Shown: positions 1 through 5,353 of the stretch, one piece after another
Layout: every line of letters starts with the position of its first letter
How positions within the stretch are numbered: position 1 is the first letter of the stretch
Source: Kiloniellaceae bacterium
GTDB lineage: Bacteria; Pseudomonadota; Alphaproteobacteria; Kiloniellales; Kiloniellaceae
Reading direction: 5' to 3'
DNA length: 7,794 nt
Assembly (NCBI GenBank): GCA_021776145.1
Contig: JAJFGM010000399.1
Span: 1-7,794, forward strand
Program-made: the position numbers and the translations under genes
The notes under the pieces: model-generated
The model's input: the letters and a program-made list of their open reading frames with translations, nothing else
What the model was told of the DNA's origin: nothing
The model's database searches: none

Positions 1-128
1 TCCCGAAGCGCCGGCGAGACCGTCTGGTCGAGCCACTCCGCAACCGTGACGCCGGAGCGGTTGGCTGCCTCGACGATGCCGCGGCGCAGATCGGGCGATA
101 CACCGCGAACCGACCAGATGTTCGACAT
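1..128 (-). CDS. 5' end of a truncated gene; N-terminus like alphaproteobacterial PodJ/Sel1/SPOR-type proteins
   Basis: Only the first 42 codons lie in the window; the gene continues beyond base 1. The reading begins MSNIWSVRGVSP and continues with AANRSGVTVAEWL. From memory, this W-S-V-R-G-V-S-P ... SG-T-V-x-EWL pattern is the conserved start of large alphaproteobacterial proteins that later carry Sel1-like repeats, coiled coils or SPOR domains (PodJ-like polarity or envelope proteins). The downstream domains are not visible, so the family call is an inference. The ATG at 128 follows an AAGGAA ribosome-binding sequence about ten bases upstream. A second ATG at 135 opens another frame without this motif and was not used. 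A palindrome lies about 40 bases upstream. Confidence 0.6.
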   Translation of the reverse strand, partial: MSNIWSVRGVSPDLRRGIVEAANRSGVTVAEWLDQTVSPALR

Positions 129-168
129 GGTCCATGTTTCCTTTTGCGGTCCTACCTTGCCGAGTGGA

Positions 169-178
169 CCCATATGGG
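169..178. repeat. 10-bp perfect palindrome upstream of the left-edge gene
   Basis: CCCATATGGG reads the same on both strands and lies about 40 bases upstream of the ATG at 128. Its position would suit a dimeric regulator site for that gene, but a 10-bp palindrome can arise by chance and no regulator is identifiable. Confidence 0.25.
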
Positions 179-251
179 CGCGAAACAAGTTGAAATTAAT
201 CTGCTTTCACGAAGAATTCGTAAAACGTCGAGGAAGCCGTGTCGGCGCGGC

Positions 252-274
252 GGACGACCGGCAGGCCGGCGTCC
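252..274. repeat. Imperfect GC-rich hairpin between two minus-strand genes
   Basis: GGAC (252-255) pairs with GTCC (271-274) and CCGG (258-261) with CCGG (266-269), with a small internal loop and a 4-base apical loop. It lies just past the stop of the exported protein gene (298-753, minus) and could reduce read-through. There is no T-tract on the minus-strand side, so it is not called a rho-independent terminator. Confidence 0.25.
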
Positions 275-297
275 TACGCCGCCGCATGACGGCACCC

Positions 298-753
298 CTA
301 TCCTGTTGGCGCGCCCAATAGATAAACTTCGCAACGGCTGGTGTCCTGGTTCTTGAAGAGATAGACCATACCCGGCATGCCAAGGCCGCGCGGGTCGAGC
401 AGGCTCTTATGACCACCCAGGCCAGCGCCGTAGGTCCGACCCTGTATGACGGCAATATAACGCCGGTCGGTGCGCTGCATGAAGCGACTGCTGCGGCATT
501 CCTGGGTTAAGGGCTTTACCAGGCGGAAATCGCCGAGGCCGCGCCGTTCTTCCTCCATCAGCAGGATCGAGGATGCTGGCGGGTTGACCGGCCGCCGCAG
601 CCGCTCGTGCCTCGGCGGCGGAATCTGGACGCGCTCCTCCGTGCCACCCGTTCGGTGATCGGGATGGGTCGTCAACAGGCCGGTCGCGCCGAAAGCGACG
701 GGCGTCGCCGTCAAGAACAGGGCCAGAATTGGGGCGAAGGCTCTGGTAAACAT
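298..753 (-). CDS. Small exported hypothetical protein with signal peptide (151 aa)
   Basis: I do not recognise the family. The first 23 residues form a typical Sec signal: a basic start (MFTR), a hydrophobic core (PILALFLTATPVAF) and small residues near a likely cleavage site around 20-24. The mature part is basic and proline-rich at residues 40-60. It holds two cysteines, C86 and C141, which could form a disulfide in the periplasm. The C-terminal half (about 97-148) alternates short hydrophobic stretches with turns (YIAVIQGRTYG, MVYLFKNQD), suggesting a small beta-rich domain. The start ATG at 753 has no strong ribosome-binding sequence. The gene is divergent from the small gene at 960 and upstream of the left-edge gene on the same strand. 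The signal peptide and codon pattern support a real gene; the function is unknown. Confidence 0.65.
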   Translation of the reverse strand: MFTRAFAPILALFLTATPVAFGATGLLTTHPDHRTGGTEERVQIPPPRHERLRRPVNPPASSILLMEEERRGLGDFRLVKPLTQECRSSRFMQRTDRRYIAVIQGRTYGAGLGGHKSLLDPRGLGMPGMVYLFKNQDTSRCEVYLLGAPTG

Positions 754-889
754 GCGGCCAGTCTAGTCGAGAGGGGTTAACAGCGCTTCAGCGAGACCAG
801 GCGCCGCTTTGACGCCTAATTCGGCCTCAGTTTACCTCTCGATTTGGGCCCAAGTTTGCCGCTCAAATTGCCGCAAAAGTTGACTGAGA

Positions 890-905
890 GTAACGGGAAA
901 TTAAC
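890..905. promoter_or_regulatory. Possible CtrA-type binding site
   Basis: The stretch reads GTAAC, six bases, TTAAC, matching the CtrA consensus TTAAC-N6-TTAAC of Alphaproteobacteria at nine of ten defined positions. It lies in the divergent region between the exported protein gene (start 753) and the small gene starting at 960, about 55 bases from the latter. This is pattern matching only. Whether this organism has CtrA is assumed from its apparent class. Confidence 0.3.
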
Positions 906-959
906 TCGATGACCCCAGGCTGCGGACAAAAGGATGCCAGTCAACGAGGTCGGATTGCG

Positions 960-1178
960 ATGCCTGCGCAAAACATGTTCAACGCCACGTCCTGGATCAC
1001 CGACGCTTTTCGCGCCGGGATATTTCCGCGCGTCAACGCCAATGGCGACCTGTCCCTGGATGTCGCCTATGCCTCGCCCGAGGACACCCAGCGTCTCCTC
1101 GGAATGCTGAACGGGCATTCGGAAGACGTCATCTTGCGCCTGCCCAAACCCGACAGCGACTGCTTTTATCTGACCTGA
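960..1178 (+). CDS. Small hypothetical protein (72 aa)
   Basis: I do not recognise this protein. It begins MPAQNMFNATSWITDAFRAG and ends CFYLT, is soluble-looking and has no signal or membrane segment. The middle (about residues 25-60) is acidic with an amphipathic stretch, PEDTQRLLGMLNG. I prefer the ATG at 960, which has GAGG ten bases and GGA five bases upstream. An in-frame ATG at 909 would add 17 residues of low-complexity character and would overlap the promoter-like sequence around 890-905. It precedes the DUF3126 gene on the same strand by 106 bases, a gap that holds two hairpins, so the two may be transcribed separately. Confidence 0.55.
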   Translation: MPAQNMFNATSWITDAFRAGIFPRVNANGDLSLDVAYASPEDTQRLLGMLNGHSEDVILRLPKPDSDCFYLT

Positions 1179-1201
1179 AGTCCTGCTATTTCATAGTTTC
1201 C

Positions 1202-1256
1202 CCGCCGCCACTCGGCGCGGACTTGAAGGCCGTGCGGATACCCACCGGGATATCCG
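1202..1256 (+). repeat. Two consecutive hairpins in the leader before the DUF3126 gene
   Basis: The first hairpin (1202-1220) pairs CCG with CGG and CGCC with GGCG around a 4-base loop, with one bulged C. The second (1235-1256) pairs CGGATACCC with GGG-TATCCG, giving nine pairs with one bulged A (1250) and a 3-base loop. Neither has a following T-tract. They end about a dozen bases before the ribosome-binding site of the gene at 1285, so they may act as a weak terminator for the gene before or as leader structure. Confidence 0.35.
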
Positions 1257-1284
1257 ACGCGCGGCGGTAAGGAGAAGGGCTCAC

Positions 1285-1518
1285 GTGAAAGCAACTGAAT
1301 TGGCGCGCGTACAGCAGTACTTGCGCAATATTTTCGGCACCGAACGCATCATCTTGAACGCCACTGGTAGGAAGGATGACTCAGCCGAAGTCATTCTTGG
1401 CGGCGAGTTTCTCGGCGTGATTTTTCGCGACGAGGAAGACGGTGATATTTCCTACGCCTTTCACATGGCGATCATGGAAGATGACTTGCCAGAGGTGCGT
1501 GTGCAGTCGCCGCGTTGA
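1285..1518 (+). CDS. DUF3126 family protein (77 aa)
   Basis: This matches, from memory, the small alphaproteobacterial DUF3126 family. It has an N-terminal helix with LARVQQYLRNIFG, a central segment DDSAEVILGGEFLGVIFRDE, and the hallmark C-terminal EDGDISYAFHMAIMEDDL (about residues 51-68). The length of 77 residues is normal for the family, which has no assigned biochemical function and is expected to be cytoplasmic. The start is GTG at 1285, preceded by AAGGAG with a 10-base spacer. Two hairpins precede the gene. It is convergent with the membrane protein gene ending at 1630. The family's restriction to Alphaproteobacteria is the main basis for the taxonomic call. Confidence 0.85.
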   Translation: MKATELARVQQYLRNIFGTERIILNATGRKDDSAEVILGGEFLGVIFRDEEDGDISYAFHMAIMEDDLPEVRVQSPR

Positions 1519-1534
1519 GACTGCCGATCTAACG

Positions 1535-1583
1535 CTGGCCGGTTCATTTCCGGTCTCTGGAATACTGGCCGGCTTCCTTCCGG
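1535..1583. repeat. Two tandem 19-base repeats in the convergent gap
   Basis: CTGGCCGG-N7-CCGG occurs at 1535-1553 and again at 1565-1583, exactly 30 bases apart. The N7 is pyrimidine-rich in both copies (TTCATTT, CTTCCTT). In each copy the two CCGG blocks can pair around the seven-base loop. The pair sits between the converging stops at 1518 and 1630, where a bidirectional terminator would be expected, but there is no clean T-tract. Confidence 0.45.
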
Positions 1584-1629
1584 GCGCCGCGTCAATTCTG
1601 GCCATTGCGCGGATCGATCGGGTGCCGTC

Positions 1630-1950
1630 TCAGCCGGCGTGAGTCTCGCTTTCCGTTTTCAGCACGAAATTGTCATTGGCGCTCATGCGGTGATACTTCA
1701 GCGCCCGCGGATCCTGTAGAGCCGAACTCTTGGCGCGTGCCAGCCGGCTTTGCATGCGGCGAATGCCGCGCTGGATTTGTAGGCGCGCGTGGGCCCAACG
1801 CAACAGGCGATAGAAAACGACGCCGCCGATGATGCCCAGCCACATATAGGGGTACCACCAGGGCATCAGTGCCACGAGATCGGCCATGACCTTGAAATAA
1901 GGGTCTTGGCCGGCATAGGAGCTCAAAGCCGATTGAAGCGCCTGCATCAT
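1630..1950 (-). CDS. Small single-pass membrane protein, unknown family (106 aa)
   Basis: I do not recognise the family. The N-terminal 30 residues look soluble. An aromatic-rich membrane segment follows at about 31-50 (WWYPYMWLGIIGGVVFYRLL). The rest is strongly basic (residues 51-75, many R and K), which by the positive-inside rule puts the C-terminus in the cytoplasm. It ends with a polar tail, SANDNFVLKTESETHAG. I chose ATG at 1950 because GGGAG lies six bases upstream. An in-frame ATG at 2055 would add 35 unconvincing residues and would lie inside the 13-bp inverted repeat. Upstream (1973-2000) short CCAGG/CCTGG repeats flank a small AT-rich stretch that may belong to its promoter. Confidence 0.6.
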   Translation of the reverse strand: MMQALQSALSSYAGQDPYFKVMADLVALMPWWYPYMWLGIIGGVVFYRLLRWAHARLQIQRGIRRMQSRLARAKSSALQDPRALKYHRMSANDNFVLKTESETHAG

Positions 1951-2008
1951 TGCCGTCTCCCGTATGTTCCTGCCAGGTCTTTGAATAAAACCTGCCTGGC
2001 CTGTGAAC

Positions 2009-2071
2009 CACCCGACCCCAGTGGCGGCACGAAGAGGTCGCAACTCCTGTGGCACGTGCTGGGGTCGGGTG
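2009..2071. repeat. 13-bp perfect inverted repeat with 37-base spacer
   Basis: CACCCGACCCCAG at 2009-2021 is exactly complementary to CTGGGGTCGGGTG at 2059-2071. The spacer includes a CACGTG palindrome (2053-2058) directly beside the right arm. The stem is strong enough to form in RNA from either strand. It borders the AT-rich island on its left side and lies upstream of the minus-strand membrane protein gene. It could be a terminator or attenuator stem without a T-tract, a small structured RNA, or an element end. Confidence 0.6.
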
Positions 2072-2073
2072 AG

Positions 2074-2232
2074 TGTAGTTTATGGGAAATTGAGTAAAAA
2101 GCAATAGAAATTTCAACTATATTGTTAACCATGCTTATTATCTATAAATAAAAATAAATAAATATAAAATAATTTAAGTAATAATGAAATAGTATATAAA
2201 TATAATAGTTAATCTGGAAATAATGATTTTGG
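2074..2232. other. Extremely AT-rich intergenic island
   Basis: By direct count, bases 2101-2220 contain 18 G or C in 120, about 15% GC, while the flanking genes are clearly GC-rich. The core (2141-2210) is almost only A and T, with repeated TAAATA-like steps and a TATAAT at 2201-2206 on the plus strand. No good -35 element sits at the right distance from that TATAAT, so no specific promoter is called. No gene or RNA is recognisable inside. The island separates the divergent genes at 1950 (minus) and 2440 (plus). It could be a promoter region, a target for xenogeneic silencers or nucleoid proteins, or a remnant of acquired DNA. Confidence 0.75.
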
Positions 2233-2268
2233 GTGTGGCGAAGTGAGTCCGTCCACCTTCCTGGCCCC

Positions 2269-2293
2269 GAGCTGAACTTTATTAGTTCAGCTC
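2269..2293 (+). promoter_or_regulatory. Perfect 10-bp hairpin or operator in the leader of the kinase fusion gene
   Basis: GAGCTGAACT (2269-2278) and AGTTCAGCTC (2284-2293) are perfectly complementary around the 5-base loop TTATT. It lies about 145 bases upstream of the ATG at 2440. As DNA it is a candidate site for a dimeric repressor; as RNA it is a stable stem. It is immediately followed by another hairpin. Confidence 0.5.
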
Positions 2294-2294
2294 T

Positions 2295-2317
2295 CGACGC
2301 TGTTTCATTCAGCGTTG
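2295..2317 (+). repeat. Second leader hairpin, 8-bp stem
   Basis: CGACGCTG (2295-2302) pairs with CAGCGTTG (2310-2317) around a 7-base loop, with one G-U pair in RNA. It begins two bases after the preceding perfect hairpin. Copies of GTCCACC lie on both sides of the pair of hairpins, at 2251-2257 and 2319-2325. Confidence 0.4.
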
Positions 2318-2439
2318 CGTCCACCGTCGGCGACCGCTGGGTTAACAGAATTTCAAGGGCCCCCGCGCTAGAAGGGGTGACGCGACAAGCCGTGGCATCG
2401 AGCGCCGCATGCGAAAGATCGGGGGAATCAGCCAGCCCA

Positions 2440-4356
2440 ATGAGTGTTTCGCCACAGGCCTTGGCGCCGCAATGCCCAACCAAACTGCTGCTGTTGCCCT
2501 CGGCGCGCTTGTTGCCGTTGGAACTGCAGACGGAGTTTGGCCCGATCCCGACGGCTATGGTGCCGCTGGGCGGCCGCCCAGCCTATCTGCATATCGCCGA
2601 GCCTTATCTGCGGCGCGGTTACCAGGCGCTCGTTGCCGTCGGCGAGCGCGGCTCGGTGGTGCGCGAACACTTGGAGCGCAGCGCGGCGCCGGGTATTTCC
2701 GTCATCGATGTCGGACGGACGCCAAGCCTGGGCGAGACGATCCGCCAGGCTTTGAACTCGCTGGCGGTCTTGCCGCTGGAGCTGGTGGTAAATTTCGCCG
2801 ACACCTTTCTTGAAGCCGACCTCGGCGCCGGCGATGTCGTCTGTGCCGCGCGGCCACGCGACCTGCATCGCTGGACCTGTTTCGGCCTGGATGCGTCGGG
2901 TCACTTCGGCGAAATTCAGGAGAAGAACCGGCCGAAGCCGGCCGGGGATGAACTGCGCACTTTTGTCGGTGTGTTTCAGTTCACCGAGCCGGCGCGCTTC
3001 CTGGCAGCCCTGCAGGCGGCTTGCGACGCCGAGACGCGGATCGCCGAAGACGATAACGCCGATACTCAGACTGCCGAGCTCGATCCTTTCTACCGCGCGC
3101 TCGCGGATTACTACAAAGCATCTCCGCCACTTCTGCAAGAGGTCGACACCTGGCTCGACCTCGGCCATCTCGATACCTATTACCGGGCCAAGCAGACCTA
3201 CTGGGTCAACGCCAGGCTGTTCAACAACGTCGCCATAGACCCGAGCCGCGGCGTGGTCCGCAAGAGCAGCCGCGATACCGAGAAGTTCATCAAAGAAATC
3301 AACTGGTACCTGCGTCTTCCGAAGAATCTGCAGCATATGGCGCCGCGGCTGTTGGACTACTCGCTCAATCCCACCGACGCCTTCGCCGAGATGGAGTTTT
3401 ACGGCTATCCGGCGCTCAACGACATGTACCTGTTGGGCGACTACGACCTTGGTCTTTGGGTGCGGGTTCTTGACGCCATCGAAGACGCGCTGCGGCGCAT
3501 GCATGCGCACCGACTGCTGCCTGACGGAGGCACCGAACCGGGGTCCGCACCGGGGGCCGGAACCGATGCTGAGACCATGCTCGCGGCACTCACCGAGATG
3601 TATGAGGCCAAGACCCGGCAGCGCCTGCTCGAAGCGCTGAAGCGCCCGCATCTGGCGCCGTTCCTGGTTGCCGAAGTGGCAATCAACGGGCGCAGTTGCC
3701 TGGGGGTGCCGCGTGTCCTGGAGATGCTGCCTGAGGTGATTGGCCAGGCCGGTCTTTACGAACTCGAGCCTTTCACCGTTGTCCACGGCGACCTCTGCCT
3801 CAGCAACATGCTCTTCGATCCGCGCAACTGTTTCATCCGCGTGATCGATCCGCGCGGCAGTTTCGGCTCCTTCGACATCTACGGCGACCCACGATACGAC
3901 CTTGCCAAGCTCAGCCACAGCTTCGAGGGCGACTACGACTTCTTCGTCAACGATCTCTTCGACCTCTCCTGGGCCGGCGAGCGGCTTACTTTTCGCGCAA
4001 ATCTGGCGCCGCGGCACAAACGTGTGCGCGAGCTGTTTCGTGGCTGGCTGCGTTCCCGCTGGGGCGCGCTTTATCCTCAGATCAAGCTCATAGAGGCGTT
4101 GCTGTTCCTGTCAATGGTGCCGCTGCACGCCGACCGTCCGCGCGCTCAGCAGGCTTTTCTCGGGCGCGGTCTGGAACTTTTTACCCAGGTTGCCGCCTTC
4201 CAGGGAACCAGGGGGGCCGGTGCCGACGACTTTCCACCGCCCTTAGGCCACACCAATAACCAGTCCACTGTCCGGCGGTTGCCCCAGGCGCCGCTCGAAA
4301 CGCCGCCGCCTGTCGCGCCGCCCGAGGCGGCCGGCCTGATTTTCAGTCGCGCCTGA
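2440..4356 (+). CDS. Bifunctional nucleotidyltransferase-fold / APH-choline-kinase-type phosphotransferase fusion (638 aa)
   Basis: Residues about 15-250 have the layout of a sugar-phosphate nucleotidyltransferase: MVPLGGRPAY (40-49), NFADTF (118-123), EKNRPKP (161-167) and TFVGVFQF. The usual glycine-rich G-x-G-x-R loop and the PK lysine are missing (PSARLLPLE; GPIPTAM), so nucleotidyl transfer is doubtful. Residues about 265-585 are a phosphotransferase of the aminoglycoside/choline kinase superfamily. K275 is the likely ATP lysine, E286 its partner, HGDLCLSN (449-456) the catalytic loop, and VIDPRG with D470 the metal site, followed by YGDPRYDLAKLSHS. Similar kinases occur in capsule and LPS clusters. 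A proline-rich tail covers about 588-638. The start at 2440 follows GGGGGA with a long 13-base spacer. An in-frame GTG at 2233 would add 69 atypical residues. Substrate unknown. Confidence 0.8.
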   Translation: MSVSPQALAPQCPTKLLLLPSARLLPLELQTEFGPIPTAMVPLGGRPAYLHIAEPYLRRGYQALVAVGERGSVVREHLERSAAPGISVIDVGRTPSLGETIRQALNSLAVLPLELVVNFADTFLEADLGAGDVVCAARPRDLHRWTCFGLDASGHFGEIQEKNRPKPAGDELRTFVGVFQFTEPARFLAALQAACDAETRIAEDDNADTQTAELDPFYRALADYYKASPPLLQEVDTWLDLGHLDTYYRAKQTYWVNARLFNNVAIDPSRGVVRKSSRDTEKFIKEINWYLRLPKNLQHMAPRLLDYSLNPTDAFAEMEFYGYPALNDMYLLGDYDLGLWVRVLDAIEDALRRMHAHRLLPDGGTEPGSAPGAGTDAETMLAALTEMYEAKTRQRLLEALKRPHLAPFLVAEVAINGRSCLGVPRVLEMLPEVIGQAGLYELEPFTVVHGDLCLSNMLFDPRNCFIRVIDPRGSFGSFDIYGDPRYDLAKLSHSFEGDYDFFVNDLFDLSWAGERLTFRANLAPRHKRVRELFRGWLRSRWGALYPQIKLIEALLFLSMVPLHADRPRAQQAFLGRGLELFTQVAAFQGTRGAGADDFPPPLGHTNNQSTVRRLPQAPLETPPPVAPPEAAGLIFSRA

Positions 4357-4379
4357 ATTCGAGGTCAGCCGAGAAGCCG

Positions 4380-5117
4380 ATGTCCGATCATCCGATGAAC
4401 ATTGTCATCACCATGGGCGGCGAAGGGCAGCGCTTTCGCGATGCGGGCTACCGCGAGCCCAAGTTCATGGTCGCGACGCGGGGCCGCAGTCTCTTTGCCT
4501 GGTCGATGCTAAGCCTTGCCGGTTTCACGGCCGCCGGTGCCCGCTTCCTTTTCGTCGCCCAGCGCGCGCACGGCTGCGGTAACTTCATCGCCCGCGAATG
4601 CACAGGCCTCGGCATCGGCGATTGGGAGCTGCTGGAGATCGATGGCGTGACCGATGGCCAGGCCCGGACGGTGCTGCACGCGGCGCCGGCGATCGGCGAT
4701 GTTTCCCGGCCATTCCTGGTTTTCAACATCGATACCTATGTCGAACCCGTGGCCTTGCCGGCCGATGCGCCTCGTGGCGACGGCTGGATTCCCTGCTTCG
4801 CCGGGGCCGGCGAGGCCTGGAGCTTCGCTCGCGTCGGCCATGACGGTCGTGTCGCGGAACTGCGTGAAAAGCAGCGTATCTCGCCGCACGCCACTGTCGG
4901 GCTTTACTGGTTCTCCAGTTTCTCGCTCTATCGCGATGCCTTCCGGCGTTACTACGCCGATGGTCGGAACAGCGCGAACGGCGAGCTATACGTGGCGCCA
5001 CTTTATAATCAGCTGATCGCCGACGGTCGCGACGTCTTCATCAGCGACATTCCGGTCGAGTTGGTGCATCCCTTGGGAACGCCAGACGACGTAGAGCATT
5101 TCGCCGTCGCGGCCTGA
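4380..5117 (+). CDS. Nucleotidyltransferase of the sugar-phosphate NTase family (245 aa)
   Basis: This cytoplasmic enzyme should transfer a nucleotide from an NTP to a phosphorylated small molecule. The signature is intact: MGGEGQRF (12-19) is the NTP-binding glycine loop, and EPKFM (26-30) carries the conserved lysine K28. FNIDTY with D118 is the probable metal-binding aspartate, and REKQRI (162-167) and VGLYWFS match the later substrate-side motifs. At 245 residues it is a minimal enzyme without C-terminal hexapeptide repeats, comparable to LicC or capsule-locus NTases such as C. jejuni Cj1416 (comparison from memory). The gene starts 23 bases after the kinase fusion, so co-transcription is likely. 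An in-frame ATG five codons later (4395) is also possible; the ribosome-binding sequence before 4380 (GAGAAG) is weak. The nucleotide and acceptor cannot be read from sequence. Confidence 0.82.
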   Translation: MSDHPMNIVITMGGEGQRFRDAGYREPKFMVATRGRSLFAWSMLSLAGFTAAGARFLFVAQRAHGCGNFIARECTGLGIGDWELLEIDGVTDGQARTVLHAAPAIGDVSRPFLVFNIDTYVEPVALPADAPRGDGWIPCFAGAGEAWSFARVGHDGRVAELREKQRISPHATVGLYWFSSFSLYRDAFRRYYADGRNSANGELYVAPLYNQLIADGRDVFISDIPVELVHPLGTPDDVEHFAVAA

Positions 5118-5328
5118 TCCATCCGTCTGTTCCGGGCGCCGTTTCGACATCTTCCTTTTTTTGCTTCCAACGCCAGTCCTTTCGGACCCGTGCGACCATG
5201 CCGCTCTTGCCGGGGTAGGCAGCGGCCGCGCGATGCATTAAGACCAGGAATGCCAACAGGGTGGCGTTGGCGGCGAGGGCCGAGAATCCGCGCCGCCGCG
5301 GCGGCGGGCCATGGGCAGCGGTCACCAT
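5041..5328 (-). CDS. Doubtful antisense ORF with a hydrophobic N-terminal segment (95 aa)
   Basis: From ATG 5328 this frame encodes MVTAAHGPPPRRRG, then a hydrophobic stretch with the look of a signal or membrane segment (ALAANATLLAFLVLMHRAAAA, about residues 18-38), then a basic, charged tail. It fills most of the gap between two plus-strand genes and overlaps the end of the nucleotidyltransferase gene by 77 bases on the other strand. There is no ribosome-binding sequence before the ATG and the tail looks random and arginine-rich. It is listed because the gap has no other gene candidate; it may well be spurious. Confidence 0.2.
   Translation of the reverse strand: MVTAAHGPPPRRRGFSALAANATLLAFLVLMHRAAAAYPGKSGMVARVRKDWRWKQKKEDVETAPGTDGWIRPRRRNALRRLAFPRDAPTRPECR
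5291..5306. repeat. 16-bp perfect GC palindrome before the TPP enzyme gene
   Basis: CGCCGCCGCGGCGGCG is a perfect palindrome made of CGC and GGC units, ending 47 bases before the ATG at 5354. The rest of the 236-base gap (5118-5353) holds a T-run at 5156-5162 without a stem and no recognisable promoter. The palindrome could be an operator or simply low-complexity GC sequence. Confidence 0.4.
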
Positions 5329-5353
5329 CGATCGGACCCGGAGAGGAAGCGTG

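Noticed and set aside
1442..1642. Plus-strand 66-codon frame containing a repeated LAG decapeptide
   Set aside because: It overlaps DUF3126 in another frame; the repeat is explained by the 30-base DNA repeat in the convergent gap.
2233..2439. 69-residue N-terminal extension of the kinase fusion from a GTG start
   Set aside because: No ribosome-binding sequence before the GTG, composition unlike the rest of the protein, and it would translate through both leader hairpins; ATG 2440 fits the domain start better.
2142..2483. Minus-strand 113-codon frame across the AT-rich island
   Set aside because: The end is a run of Y, I, F and L produced by translating AT-rich non-coding DNA; the rest matches no family and overlaps the kinase fusion start.
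2428..4017. Long minus-strand open frame (529 codons) opposite the kinase fusion gene
   Set aside because: It lies wholly antisense to a gene with clear kinase motifs, its sequence is low in recognisable domains, and long antisense frames are common in GC-rich DNA.
2440..5117. A complete methyl-phosphoramidate or phosphocholine pathway
   Set aside because: Only kinase- and NTase-type genes are present; no glutamine kinase, amidohydrolase, LicB transporter or LicD transferase is visible, so the specific pathway is not claimed.
5156..5162. T7 run after the nucleotidyltransferase gene as a rho-independent terminator
   Set aside because: No stable stem precedes the T-run on the plus strand.
5250..5353. 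Possible 34-codon leader peptide ending at the TPP enzyme start
   Set aside because: No ribosome-binding site and arginine/alanine-rich composition from the GC palindrome region.
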